Source: Alistipes senegalensis JC50 (GTDB lineage: Bacteria > Bacteroidota > Bacteroidia > Bacteroidales > Rikenellaceae). From it: 64,000 nt of DNA. Location: NCBI RefSeq assembly GCF_025145645.1, contig NZ_CP102252.1:3286001-3350000 (forward strand). The letters run 5' to 3'. The translations under genes were made by a program, and so were the position numbers. How positions within the stretch are numbered: the stretch's first letter is position 1; every line of letters begins with the position of its first letter. Below are positions 52,469-61,488 of this stretch, in pieces. The notes under the pieces are model-generated. The model searched no databases. It worked only from the letters and a program-made list of their open reading frames with translations, and had not been told where the DNA came from.

Positions 52469-54046
52469 ATGAAGAGTTATTTACGGTTGTTGTGGGGCAT
52501 CGTGCTGTTCGGTTGCTGCGCCTGCACGACTTCGCAGGATCGGACGACGCTGTTGGAGGTTTCGCCCCGGAGTGTCGTGTTGCCGCACGAGGGCGGGGAC
52601 GAATGGATCGAATTGCAGGCCGACGGAGCCTGGACTTCGGAGGTGTCGCCTCCGATAGCGCGGGAGTGGCTGACGACCGAACCCGCCTCGGGCGGAGCCG
52701 GGAAACATCGGGTCCGGCTGCACGTTGCACCGAACGCGGATTTCGCACAGCGCGATGCCTCGGTCTATTTCGATGCGGCGGAGCTTTCGCAGGTGGTTGC
52801 GGTTACGCAGGCTCCGACCCTCGTGACTCCCGGACGACTCGAATTGCCGGCTCTCAATACCACCGAGTATCTGACGGTCGGATCGGCTTCCGAACCGCTC
52901 GAAGTCGCGCTCTCCCCGCAGGCGGAGTGGTGTACGGCCGTGGTCGAGGGGGCGCGGATGCGCATCCGGGTCTCGACGAATCTCGGCGCGGAAAGGTCCG
53001 TGACGTTGCATGTGACGGCCGGCCGGTTCACGCAGGATGTCGTGCTCGTGCAGCGGGCCTTCGATCCGGTGAGAAACTACGGCGACGGCGAGGTCGTTGC
53101 GCTGCAACGGGCCACATCCGGAAACGGCGTGTGTCTGGTCGTCGTGGGGGACGGCTACACGCTTGCCGAGATGGCCCGGGGAACGGGGAAGTATGAAACC
53201 GACATGCGGCGAGCGGCCGAAGCCTTCTTCTCGGTCTATCCTTACAGCGCCTACCGCTCCTATTTCGATGTCTACATGCTGACTGCGATTTCCGAGGAGG
53301 CGGGCATGAGCTGTGTCTCTCCGTCGGAGACCGTGGATACGAAATTCTCGACGCTGTGGCAGGGGGTATCGACCTCGATTTCGTGCGATGACGGAGCCGT
53401 CCGCGACTGGCTGACGCGGGTGACGGCACTGACGGGGCGCCGCATGCAGGATTTGACGGTCGTCATGCCGATCAACCGGGCGGTGTATGCCGGGACCTGT
53501 CTGATGTGGACCGACGGTTTTTCGATCTCCATGATTCCCGTCGGAAGCAGTTTCGACAAACTTGTGGTGCACGAGGCCGGCGGACACGGTTTCGCCAAGC
53601 TGCTCGACGAATACGTCTATTACGAGACCGAGATTCCGGCGAAAACCCGGAGCGAAATCGAGAGTTTCAAAAACTTCGGATTCTATATCAATGCGGACTT
53701 TTCGCCCGACATCTCCCAGACGACGTGGCGGGATTTCGCCGCGCGGCCCGATTATCCGATGGTCGGAACCTATCCCGGGGCGGGCACCTACCGTTCGGGG
53801 ATCTGGCGTCCGGAGGAGAACAGCTGCATGAACGACAATGTCGCCTATTTCAACGCCCCGAGCCGATGGGCCCAGATCCGGCGTATCCGGAGGCTCGCCG
53901 GCGAGCCGGATTATACGTTCGACGCGTTTCTGCTCGAAGATCAGCGCCCGGCTTATCCGGTCGGAACGCGCTCGGGAATCGGGGATTTGTCCCGCTTCGT
54001 GCCGTCGGGGCCTCCCGTGGTCATCACGGAGCCGTCGGACCGTTGA
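52469..54046 (+). CDS. M64-type (IgA peptidase-like) metallopeptidase with BACON domains
   Basis: The 525-residue protein has a lipoprotein signal (GCCACTTSQDR). Two BACON-like beta modules span about residues 30-115 (LEVSPRSVVLPHEGGDEWIELQADGAW) and 120-200. The peptidase part starts at VCLVVVGDGYTLAEM and contains VVHEAGGHGFAKLLDEY with His368-Glu369 and His373. This is one residue longer than HExxH; the following LxDEY is the M64 hallmark. The late WRPEENSCMNDN also fits M64. It would cut host or dietary glycoproteins at the surface. It belongs by position to the protease/uptake cluster. Confidence 0.8.
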   Translation: MKSYLRLLWGIVLFGCCACTTSQDRTTLLEVSPRSVVLPHEGGDEWIELQADGAWTSEVSPPIAREWLTTEPASGGAGKHRVRLHVAPNADFAQRDASVYFDAAELSQVVAVTQAPTLVTPGRLELPALNTTEYLTVGSASEPLEVALSPQAEWCTAVVEGARMRIRVSTNLGAERSVTLHVTAGRFTQDVVLVQRAFDPVRNYGDGEVVALQRATSGNGVCLVVVGDGYTLAEMARGTGKYETDMRRAAEAFFSVYPYSAYRSYFDVYMLTAISEEAGMSCVSPSETVDTKFSTLWQGVSTSISCDDGAVRDWLTRVTALTGRRMQDLTVVMPINRAVYAGTCLMWTDGFSISMIPVGSSFDKLVVHEAGGHGFAKLLDEYVYYETEIPAKTRSEIESFKNFGFYINADFSPDISQTTWRDFAARPDYPMVGTYPGAGTYRSGIWRPEENSCMNDNVAYFNAPSRWAQIRRIRRLAGEPDYTFDAFLLEDQRPAYPVGTRSGIGDLSRFVPSGPPVVITEPSDR

Positions 54047-54093
54047 GCGGCGAAGTTCTTTGTTCGGAGCGGACGGATGTCGGGAAAAAATCG

Positions 54094-54101
54094 TATCTTT
54101 A
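54094..54101 (+). promoter_or_regulatory. -7 box for the alpha-glucoside operon
   Basis: TATCTTTA, one base off consensus, lies 19 bp before the ATG of the phosphoglucomutase gene. Confidence 0.55.
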
Positions 54102-54120
54102 ACCTCCGAAATTACGAAAA

Positions 54121-54777
54121 ATGATCGCTTGCTGTCTGTTCGATCTCGACGGAGTTATCGTCGATACGGCCCGTTATCACTATCTGGCATGGGCCTCGCT
54201 GGCCCGGGAGCTGGGTTTCGAGTTCACGCCCGAGGCGGGAGAAGCCACCAAAGGCGTGAGCCGCATGGCTTCGCTCGACATCGTGCTGCATGCCGGGGGA
54301 CTGGATGACCGCTTCTCCCCGGCCGAAAAGGAGCGTCTCGCCGCGGAGAAGAACGCCCGCTATCTGGCTTATGTCTCGGCGATGACGCCCGCGGAGGTGC
54401 TTCCGGGCGCTGCCGCGTTCCTGCGCGACGTGCGCGCCCACGGCGTGCTGACCGTGCTGGGCTCCGCGTCGAAGAACGCCGGGACGATCCTCGACCGCTG
54501 CGGGCTTCGGCCGCTGTTCGACGCCGTGGTCGATGGCACCGGGGTCACGCATCCCAAGCCCGATCCCGAGGTTTTTGCCAAAGGGGCCGGGGCGGTCGGT
54601 GCGCGGCCCGAAAACTGCGTGGTGTTCGAGGACGCCGCCGCGGGTATCGAGGCCGCGGCGCGCGCCGGCATGCGCTCGGTGGGTGTCGGCGGCGGCCCTC
54701 TGCTCGCGGGGGCCTCGATGCAGCTGAAAGGATTCGAAGGATTTACGTTTGAGATGTTATGCAGAGAAATAGACTGA
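54121..54777 (+). CDS. pgmB: Beta-phosphoglucomutase
   Basis: The 218-residue HAD-family protein has the catalytic DLDGV motif (FDLDGVIVDTARYHYLAW), the cap helix region (TKGVSRMASLDIVL), LGSASKNAGTILDRCGL, THPKPDPEVFAKGA and VVFEDAAAGIEAAARAGM. These are the beta-phosphoglucomutase signature positions. It converts beta-glucose 1-phosphate, released by the GH65 phosphorylase encoded next, into glucose 6-phosphate. The two genes overlap by 19 bases, which supports coupling. Confidence 0.95.
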   Translation: MIACCLFDLDGVIVDTARYHYLAWASLARELGFEFTPEAGEATKGVSRMASLDIVLHAGGLDDRFSPAEKERLAAEKNARYLAYVSAMTPAEVLPGAAAFLRDVRAHGVLTVLGSASKNAGTILDRCGLRPLFDAVVDGTGVTHPKPDPEVFAKGAGAVGARPENCVVFEDAAAGIEAAARAGMRSVGVGGGPLLAGASMQLKGFEGFTFEMLCREID

Positions 54778-57047
54778 ATCTCGTCACAGACCCCTGGCGG
54801 ATCGTCGAGGCCGATTTCGACCCCGCGCGGGTCGAGGCCGCCGAATCGCTCTTCGCGCTGGGCAACGGCGTCATGGGCGGCCGCGCCAATTTCGAGGAAC
54901 GCTACTCGGGGCCGTCGCTTCAGGGCAACTACATCGGCGGGGTCTATTACCCCGACAAGACCCGCGTGGGGTGGTGGAAGAACGGCTACCCGGAGTATTT
55001 CGCCAAGGTGCTCAATGCGGCCTTCTGGATCGGGGTGGATGTCGGGATCGACGGCGAGCCGCTCGACCTGGCGACCGTCGCGGAGGTGAAGAGCTTTTAC
55101 CGCGAGACGGACATGCGCCGTTCGGTGCTGACGCGCCGCATGACGGTCACGATGTGCAACGGCGCCGAAGTCGCCGTCGAGGCGACGCGCTTCCTGTCGC
55201 TGACGCGCCGCGAACTGGGCGTCATCCGCTATGCCGTCACGCCGCTGAACCGCGCCGCCGCGATCACCTTCTCGCCCCATATCGACGCCGACGTGCGCAA
55301 CGCCGACGCCAACTACGACGAAAAGTTCTGGGAGCCGGTCCTCACCGACGGCGACGTTACGCAGAGCCGCACCCGTAAGAGCGGTTTCGAAGCCGCATGG
55401 GCGCAGGCCGTGGAGCTCGAAGGCGCGGAGTTCCGCTGCGAAACGCAGCCCGAGAAGGTCCGTCATACCGCCGCGGTGCGCTGCGACGCGGGCCGCACGG
55501 CCACATTATATAAATATGCGGGTATCTGCTCGTCGCTCAACCATGCCCCTGCGGACCTCGCCGCCGCTGCGCGTGCCGTCGCCGCCGACGGACTGCGGAC
55601 GGGCTTCGACGCCCTGCTGAAAGAACAGGAGGAGGCGTGGGCGGCCCGCTGGCACGGGTGCGACATCGTGATCGGGGGCGACCCTGCGGCCCAGCAGGGC
55701 ATCCGCTTCTGCATCTTCATGCTCCTGCAAACCTACACCGGGGTGGACACCCGCCTGAACATCGGGCCCAAGGGCTTCACGGGCGAGAAATACGGTGGCG
55801 TCACCTACTGGGACACCGAGGCTTACTGCCTGCCGTTCTACATGGCCACCGCAGGGCAGGCTGTGGCGCGCGAACTGCTGGTCTACCGCTACAATCAGCT
55901 GGACAAGGCCATCGAGAACGCTGCCAAACTGGGGTTCCGCGACGGTGCGGCGTTGTATCCGATGGTCACGATCAACGGCGAGGAGTGCCACAACGAGTGG
56001 GAGATCACCTTCGAGGAGATCCACCGCAACGGCGCCATCGCCTATGCCATCCATAACTATATCCGTTATACGGGTGACGAGGGCTACCTCGCCGACTGCG
56101 GACTGGAGGTCCTCGTGGGCATCGCGCGCTTCTGGGCCCAGCGCATCACGTGGTCCGAAGCGCGGCGGAAATACGTCCTGCTGGGCGTCACCGGCCCCAA
56201 CGAATACGAGAACAACGTCAATAACAACTGGTACACCTCCTATATCGCCTGCTGGTCGATGCGCTACGCCGCCCGGGCTGCCCGATGGGTGCGCGAGAAT
56301 CGCCCTGCGGACTATGCGCGCATCTGTGCGAAACGGGCGTTCGACGAGGCCGCCGAGACGGCTGTGTGGCACCGCATCGCCGACAACATGTATCTCGGCG
56401 AGGATCGGGAGCTGGGCATTTTTCTCCAGCAGGACAGCTATCTGGACAAGGAGCAGACGCTCGTGGCGGACCTCGACCCGGCCGAGCGCCCCATCAATCA
56501 GAAGTGGTCGTGGGACCGCATCCTGCGCTCGTGCTTCATCAAGCAGGCGGATGTTCTGCAAGGGCTCTATTTCTTCGGCGAGGAGTTCGACCTCGACACG
56601 CTCCGCCGCAACTTCTATTTCTACGAACCGCGCACCGTCCACGAATCGTCGCTCTCTCCCTGCGTCCATGCCGTCCTCGCCGCGCGCCTCGGCGACCTGG
56701 AAAAAGCGGTCGAAATGTACCTGCGCACGGCGCGGCTGGACCTTGACGACTACAACCGCGAGGTCGCCGAAGGGTGCCACGTCACCTCGATGGCCGGGTC
56801 GTGGCTCTCGGTGGTTGAGGGCTTCGGGGGCATGCGCGTCCGCGACGGCGTGTTGTCGTTCGATCCGCGGCTGCCCGAGACGTGGGAGTCGCTCTCCTTC
56901 AAGGTCAATTTCCGGGGCCGCGTGCTCACCGTGAAGGTCACGCGCACGGCCGTCGAGGTTTCGAACGAGGGCGATCCCGTCGAAATCGCTCTCTGCCGCC
57001 GCCGCGTCCTCGTGGAGGAAAAAGTAATTATGAATTCTGAATCGTGA
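54759..57047 (+). CDS. GH65 disaccharide phosphorylase (maltose/trehalose/kojibiose type)
   Basis: The 762-residue protein has the GH65 layout. The N-terminal beta-sandwich has ESLFALGNGVMGGRANFEE, and the (alpha/alpha)6 barrel carries the catalytic Glu482 in GVTGPNEYENNVNNNWYTSYIA. KWSWDRILRSCFIKQADVLQGLYFF and YEPRTVHESSLSPCVHAVLAARLG form the phosphate and substrate sites. It phosphorolyses an alpha-linked glucose disaccharide to glucose plus beta-glucose 1-phosphate, which PgmB then uses. Maltose is the likeliest substrate given the GH13 partner. The last residues (VIMNSES) come from a short repeat tract. Confidence 0.93.
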   Translation: MQRNRLNLVTDPWRIVEADFDPARVEAAESLFALGNGVMGGRANFEERYSGPSLQGNYIGGVYYPDKTRVGWWKNGYPEYFAKVLNAAFWIGVDVGIDGEPLDLATVAEVKSFYRETDMRRSVLTRRMTVTMCNGAEVAVEATRFLSLTRRELGVIRYAVTPLNRAAAITFSPHIDADVRNADANYDEKFWEPVLTDGDVTQSRTRKSGFEAAWAQAVELEGAEFRCETQPEKVRHTAAVRCDAGRTATLYKYAGICSSLNHAPADLAAAARAVAADGLRTGFDALLKEQEEAWAARWHGCDIVIGGDPAAQQGIRFCIFMLLQTYTGVDTRLNIGPKGFTGEKYGGVTYWDTEAYCLPFYMATAGQAVARELLVYRYNQLDKAIENAAKLGFRDGAALYPMVTINGEECHNEWEITFEEIHRNGAIAYAIHNYIRYTGDEGYLADCGLEVLVGIARFWAQRITWSEARRKYVLLGVTGPNEYENNVNNNWYTSYIACWSMRYAARAARWVRENRPADYARICAKRAFDEAAETAVWHRIADNMYLGEDRELGIFLQQDSYLDKEQTLVADLDPAERPINQKWSWDRILRSCFIKQADVLQGLYFFGEEFDLDTLRRNFYFYEPRTVHESSLSPCVHAVLAARLGDLEKAVEMYLRTARLDLDDYNREVAEGCHVTSMAGSWLSVVEGFGGMRVRDGVLSFDPRLPETWESLSFKVNFRGRVLTVKVTRTAVEVSNEGDPVEIALCRRRVLVEEKVIMNSES

Positions 57048-57056
57048 ATTATGGAT
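57024..57056. repeat. AATTATG-type short repeat forming the GH65/GH13 junction
   Basis: AATTATGAATTCTG, AATCGTG and AATTATGG steps span the stop of the GH65 gene and the start of the GH13 gene. The tract supplies the end of one protein and the ATG of the next. Confidence 0.6.
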
Positions 57057-58322
57057 TGTTTCTGGCCCCGGGCCGTTCTCTATGAAATGAACGTGCGCCA
57101 GCTCACGCCCGAAGGCACGCTGCGCGCCGCCGCCGCGAAACTCCCTTTCCTGAAAGATCTGGGCGTCGATGCCGTGTGGCTCATGCCGATCTATCCCATC
57201 GGCGAGGCCGGGCGCAAAGGCTCGCTGGGCTCCTACTATTCGATCCGCGACTATTGCGCCGTGAATCCCGAGATGGGCACGATGGCCGATTTCGACGCTT
57301 TCGTCGCCGAAGCCCACCGCCTCGGGCTGAAGGTCCTGCTCGACTGGGTGGCCAACCATACGGCCCGCGACGCCCGGTGGATCGACGAGGCGCCCGCCTC
57401 GTGGTACGAGCGCGACGCTTCGGGAGAGCCTGCCGTGCCGTGGGACTGGTCCGACACCGCGAAACTCAACTACGCCGACCGCGACGTATGGCGGGCGCAG
57501 GGCGACGCTATGGAGTTCTGGATCACGCAGCACGCCGTCGATGGCTTCCGCTGCGACATGGCGATGCTGGTGCCCGTCGATTTTTGGAACGAGGTGTCGC
57601 GGCGTCTGCGGCGGACGAAGCCCGATCTGTTCATGCTGGCCGAGGCCGAGGAGCGGAATCTCTTCGAGGAGGGGGCTTTCGACGCCTGCTATGCCTGGGA
57701 GATGCACCACCTGATGAACGATGTCGCCCGGCAGCGGGTGCGCGTCACGGCGCTGCGCGACTACATCTACGCCGACCGCGGCCGTTATCCCGATTCGGCC
57801 ATGCGGCTCGCGTTCACCTCGAACCACGACGAAAATTCGTGGAACGGCTCCGAGTTCGCCCGTCTGGGCGACGCCCGCGAGATCATGGCGGTCTTCACGT
57901 TCGTCGTGCCGCGGGGGCTGCCGCTGATCTATACCGGTCAGGAGATCGGCTACGACCATTCGTTCGCCTTCTTCGACCGCGATCCGATTCCGTCCTACGC
58001 TTCCAACGCTTTCACGGAGTTCTACCGCCGTCTCACGGCCTTGCGGCACGGCAATCCGGCCCTTGCCGCCGGGGAGCGGGGCGGGGCGATGGTCGAGATT
58101 CGCAACAACGCCGAGGACTGCCTGATGACCTTTGTCCGCGAGACCGGCGGCAACCGGGTCGTGGCGGTGATGAACCTCTCGCCCTACGCCATCCATGCCG
58201 ACTACTATACGGGCATCTACGCCGGGATGTACACCGATGCCATGACGGGCGAACCTTTCGAACTCCGGGGCCGCGTCGAGGAGGATATGGCGCCGTGGAG
58301 CTACCGGATACTGACACGCTGA
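57051..58322 (+). CDS. GH13 alpha-amylase-family enzyme
   Basis: The 423-residue protein has the TIM-barrel motifs of GH13: LGVDAVWLMPIYPIGE, VLLDWVANHTARDA (region I), GFRCDMAML with nucleophile Asp169 (region II), LAEAEE with acid/base Glu198 (region III) and FTSNHDENSW with Asp260 (region IV). There is no signal peptide, so the enzyme is cytoplasmic. It should split maltodextrins and feed the GH65/PgmB pathway. It starts 4 bp after the GH65 stop. Confidence 0.93.
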   Translation: MDCFWPRAVLYEMNVRQLTPEGTLRAAAAKLPFLKDLGVDAVWLMPIYPIGEAGRKGSLGSYYSIRDYCAVNPEMGTMADFDAFVAEAHRLGLKVLLDWVANHTARDARWIDEAPASWYERDASGEPAVPWDWSDTAKLNYADRDVWRAQGDAMEFWITQHAVDGFRCDMAMLVPVDFWNEVSRRLRRTKPDLFMLAEAEERNLFEEGAFDACYAWEMHHLMNDVARQRVRVTALRDYIYADRGRYPDSAMRLAFTSNHDENSWNGSEFARLGDAREIMAVFTFVVPRGLPLIYTGQEIGYDHSFAFFDRDPIPSYASNAFTEFYRRLTALRHGNPALAAGERGGAMVEIRNNAEDCLMTFVRETGGNRVVAVMNLSPYAIHADYYTGIYAGMYTDAMTGEPFELRGRVEEDMAPWSYRILTR

Positions 58323-58346
58323 ATGAAATAACAAACCGATCGAACT

Positions 58347-59192
58347 ATGCGAAAAACGTTTTGTCTGCTGGCGGCCCTGCTGCTGGCGGCGGGGCCTGCG
58401 GGAGCCTCGGGCGACGGAGCCGGAAAGAACCGGGAGTGCGCCGCCGGAATGAACCTCATGCGGAATCAATGGTCCGGCAAGCGGGTCGCCTTTCTCGGCG
58501 ATTCGATCACGGACGAACGCCATGTCGGCACGACGAAAAACTACTGGCAGTATCTGTCCGAGATGCTGGGCATCGTGCCTTTCGTCTACGGAATCAACGG
58601 ACACCAGTGGTCCGATGTGCTGGGGCAGGCCCGGAAGCTGTATGCCGAGCGGGGCGACGCCGTGGATGCCGTCGTCGTCTTTGCCGGGACCAACGATTTC
58701 AATGCCGGCGTGCCGCTGGGCGAGTGGTACGAGGTCCGGGAGGCGGAGTGCCCGATGCCGGGTCCCTCCGTGGGGACGCGGATGCGCCGCACGCCTTCGG
58801 CGGACACCGGGACCCTCTGCGGACGGATCAACGCCGTGCTGGCCTTTCTCAAAGAGCACTATCCGACCAAGCAGGTCATCCTGCTCACGCCGCTTCACCG
58901 CGGTTATGCGCGTTTCAGCGACCGGAACGTCCAGCCCGACGAATCATACCCCAACCGGCTGGGGCTCTATGCCGACGCCTATGTCGCCAAAATCCGCGAG
59001 GCCGGGAGCGTCTGGGCGGTTCCGGTGATCGACCTCAACAGCATCAGCGGTCTTTATCCCGTCGCCGATTCGCATGTCCGTTATTTCAGCGACGGGCAGA
59101 CCGACCGTCTGCATCCCAACGCCGCGGGTCACGAGCGTATGGCCAAAGCCCTGGCGTATCAGTTGCTGGCGTTCCCGGCCTGTTTCGACTGA
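58347..59192 (+). CDS. Exported SGNH/GDSL-family hydrolase
   Basis: The 281-residue protein has a signal peptide (LLAALLLAAGPAGA). Its SGNH blocks are VAFLGDSITDE (catalytic Ser in GDS), FAGTNDFNAG (block III Asn) and the late DRLHPNAAGHERM (Asp and His). These enzymes are usually carbohydrate esterases (acetyl-xylan, mannan or sialate esters), and the substrate here is unknown. It follows the GH13 gene by 24 bp. Confidence 0.9.
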   Translation: MRKTFCLLAALLLAAGPAGASGDGAGKNRECAAGMNLMRNQWSGKRVAFLGDSITDERHVGTTKNYWQYLSEMLGIVPFVYGINGHQWSDVLGQARKLYAERGDAVDAVVVFAGTNDFNAGVPLGEWYEVREAECPMPGPSVGTRMRRTPSADTGTLCGRINAVLAFLKEHYPTKQVILLTPLHRGYARFSDRNVQPDESYPNRLGLYADAYVAKIREAGSVWAVPVIDLNSISGLYPVADSHVRYFSDGQTDRLHPNAAGHERMAKALAYQLLAFPACFD

Positions 59193-59239
59193 CGACGCCG
59201 GAATTCGGCCTTTATCCGGCAGCGGACCCTGACGAACGG

Positions 59240-59415
59240 AACGGGTTCGGTGCCGTAACGGCACTTTTAGGATGTCGGGACCTTTTGCCAGGCCGTCTGC
59301 GATTCGGGTTTGGAACCGTCCGTTCCTTTTCCAGCGCAGAGTCTTCGATACTTTCGCTCGGAAAAAATGCAAGTGAACTTGCTTTTTTCTCTCGGCTTAT
59401 TCGTATCTTTGCAGG
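59240..59415 (+). repeat. Promoter-bearing dispersed repeat before the barrel-protein gene
   Basis: GGTGCCGTAACGGCACTTTTAGG (split here: palindrome GTGCCGT/ACGGCAC at 59252-59266, then TTTTAGG) matches the minus-strand unit of the cdaA array, followed by a GATTCGGGTTTGGA block also found there. The second half has GCAAGTGAACTTGC and GGCTTATTCGTATCTTTG, the pair seen at 1117-1190. The -7 box is 59404-59411. Confidence 0.7.
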
Positions 59416-59630
59416 GACCGAAACAGTGCCTATGTTGTACGTCGCAAAATATTCTCAGGATCAGGACCGTCGGACGGCCCGGGACTTGTTGCGCCGTAAT
59501 TCCCCCCCCCGAATCTAATTGACACCCATCGTGCCGGCCCTGCCGCCGGCGTTCCGCGGATGATTCGTTTCATCCGTGCGTTTCCGCGTGCCTTCTGTTC
59601 ATCCATTTTTTCTATAATCTTAAAAACGTT
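59416..59630 (+). promoter_or_regulatory. Long leader with C9 tract, short uORF and hairpin
   Basis: About 215 nt separate the predicted start from the barrel gene. A short frame begins at ATG 59432 and stops at 59518. It contains nine C at 59502-59510. CGGATGA/TCATCCG (59557-59576) forms a hairpin. With one extra C the frame would run to a stop (59638-59640) overlapping the ATG at 59637. Translation of the uORF is unproven. Confidence 0.4.
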
Positions 59631-60440
59631 ATGCAAATGAAGAAACTCTTTTTTTGTACGCTGGCCTTGTGCGCCGTGTCTTATGGAACCTATGCGCAGG
59701 AATCGGCCCGTACCGACGGGGATTCCCGCCGGCTGGACTCCTTGCAACGGGCCGTTGAGGCGCTCTCCTCGCGTGTGGAGGATACGGAGAGGACCGAACT
59801 GAACCGTGCCGTCTGGAAGGACCGTGCCAAGTATTTCAACCTGGGATATGTCCGGCAGAAGCTCGCGGACAAGACCTACGGCGGGGAGCTCGAAAGCGAT
59901 TTCGGAGCCTCGCTGAGCTGGGGCAAAACCTACTACCTGCATCGCAAGCCGCTGTTCGGGATGCTGAAATTCGGCCTCGACTGGTCGTGGATGGACATCA
60001 ACTACGCCAAGTCCGCGATAGAGATGTTCGACGAATCCTCGTCCGAGGATTTCTCGTCCGACGTGCACCAGGCCGAAATCGGCATGCAGTTCGGACCTTC
60101 GGTGACGGTCAACCCCGTGCATCATCTGAAAATCGGAGGCTATTTCCGCGTCATGCCGTCCTACTCGCTCCTCTATATGGACGAGACCGTGCATCATCAT
60201 TACGTGACCTTCTGCAATGCCGGCTGCACTCTCGCCTGGAAGGTCGTTTCGCTGGGCGTCGAGTGGCGCTGGGGCACGGCCAAATACGACGGGCTGAAAT
60301 TCGACGAGTCGGCCTTCGACGAAGACGACCTGACGGACGGCGACTCCCCCTCGATGGGTGACGTGATGGACCAGATGAAGGTTCCCGACCGCAAGTTCAG
60401 GACCAGTTCCGTCCGGTTTTATTTCGGTTTCCGGTTTTAG
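59631..60440 (+). CDS. Outer-membrane beta-barrel protein
   Basis: The 269-residue protein (ATG 59631 or 59637) has a signal peptide ending TYAQE. A short heptad coil (SRRLDSLQRAVEALSSRVEDTERTE) is followed by beta-strand-rich sequence with alternating aromatic residues (FGASLSWGKTYYLHRKPLFGMLKFGLDW, HLKIGGYFRVMPSYSLLY) and a C-terminal FRFYFGFRF-like end (VRFYFGFRF), typical of barrel insertion. No closer family can be named. Its leader has a promoter repeat, a C9 tract and hairpins. Confidence 0.75.
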   Translation: MQMKKLFFCTLALCAVSYGTYAQESARTDGDSRRLDSLQRAVEALSSRVEDTERTELNRAVWKDRAKYFNLGYVRQKLADKTYGGELESDFGASLSWGKTYYLHRKPLFGMLKFGLDWSWMDINYAKSAIEMFDESSSEDFSSDVHQAEIGMQFGPSVTVNPVHHLKIGGYFRVMPSYSLLYMDETVHHHYVTFCNAGCTLAWKVVSLGVEWRWGTAKYDGLKFDESAFDEDDLTDGDSPSMGDVMDQMKVPDRKFRTSSVRFYFGFRF

Positions 60441-60552
60441 ACCCTGAATCCGGAAACATACAGGCGCGGCGGCATACCTGCGGGGTGTGCCGCTGTTTTT
60501 TCGGCTGCTGCGGAAAAGTTTTTGCAGGTGCATTGAATCTCGCTTTTTTACG

Positions 60553-60560
60553 TATCTTTG
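60553..60560 (+). promoter_or_regulatory. -7 box for the TPM/LemA operon
   Basis: TATCTTTG ends 11 bases before the ATG at 60572, giving a leader of only a few nucleotides. Confidence 0.65.
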
Positions 60561-60571
60561 TTCCCGAGGTT

Positions 60572-61468
60572 ATGAGAAAGATTGCGATCCTTTGTCTGCT
60601 GCTCGTCGGCGCGCTGCCCGCCCTTGCGGGAAGCTACCGCCCGGACGAGATTCCCAATGTCCAGCGCATGGACCGGCGACGCTATGTCTCGAATCCCGAC
60701 GGCATTCTCTCCGCGGGAGCCGTGGCGCGCATCGACTCCCTCTGTGCGTCGCTGCGCGAACGGGGGCTTGCGCAGGTGGCGGTCGTCGCTGTCGATGACA
60801 TTGAGGGCGGCGACGCTTTTTCGTTCGCCGTCGAACTGTTCCGCAGCTGGGGCGTGGGCTCGGCCGAGAGCGACAACGGACTGGGCATCCTGCTGGTGAA
60901 GGAACTGCGCGAAATACGCTTCGTCACGGGCGGCGGATTGGAGGGAATCCTTCCCGATGCGCTCTGCAAACGCATACAACTCAATTATATGCTTCCTGCC
61001 TTCCGCGAGGGGGATTACAGCGCGGGCATGGTCGCGGGCGTCGAGGCTGCGGCCGCGGTGCTCGAAGGGGGCGAGGCGGACCTCAGCGGCGACGGCGGCG
61101 AACTTCCGGCGTGGATGATCTTCGTGATCGTCGTCGGATTCATCGTGGGGCCGCTGGGACTGGTGCTGGCGGTCTATTACGCCCGGCGCCGCTGCCCGAA
61201 GTGCCATAAATTCACCTTGCGGCAGGATTCCCAGCGGGTGCTGAGCGTCACGCACAACTACCGGCTGGTGGAGTATACCTATGTATGTCCGAATTGCGGC
61301 GCCGTGGTGAAACGGCAGGCCCGAAACCTCCGCGACGACAACTTCGGCGGGGGAGCGGGCGGCGGCACGATCATCGGCGGCGGCTTCGGACGCGGTTCGG
61401 GCGGAGGTTTCGGCGGCGGCTTCGGGGGTGGTTCCTTCGGTGGCGGCGGCGCCGGTTCGAGATGGTAA
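60572..61468 (+). CDS. TPM-domain membrane protein with zinc ribbon and Gly-rich tail
   Basis: The 298-residue protein has a signal peptide (LLLVGALPALAG) and a TPM domain (residues 30-165; RYVSNPDGILSAGAVARIDSLC, SWGVGSAESDNGLGILLVKELREIRFVTGGGLEG). A membrane helix (about 175-198), a zinc ribbon (CPKCHK ... CPNCGA) and a Gly/Phe/Ser-rich tail follow. TPM proteins of the YgcG type commonly pair with LemA, as here (20 bp to the next gene). Their role is poorly defined, possibly in envelope quality control. Confidence 0.88.
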   Translation: MRKIAILCLLLVGALPALAGSYRPDEIPNVQRMDRRRYVSNPDGILSAGAVARIDSLCASLRERGLAQVAVVAVDDIEGGDAFSFAVELFRSWGVGSAESDNGLGILLVKELREIRFVTGGGLEGILPDALCKRIQLNYMLPAFREGDYSAGMVAGVEAAAAVLEGGEADLSGDGGELPAWMIFVIVVGFIVGPLGLVLAVYYARRRCPKCHKFTLRQDSQRVLSVTHNYRLVEYTYVCPNCGAVVKRQARNLRDDNFGGGAGGGTIIGGGFGRGSGGGFGGGFGGGSFGGGGAGSRW

Positions 61469-61488
61469 CGATTAAAAAACGGATAAGT

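Noticed and set aside
59193..59630. Non-coding RNA gene or tRNA in the 438-bp gap
   Set aside because: No cloverleaf or CCA end; the gap is explained by promoter repeats, a leader with a C tract and hairpins.
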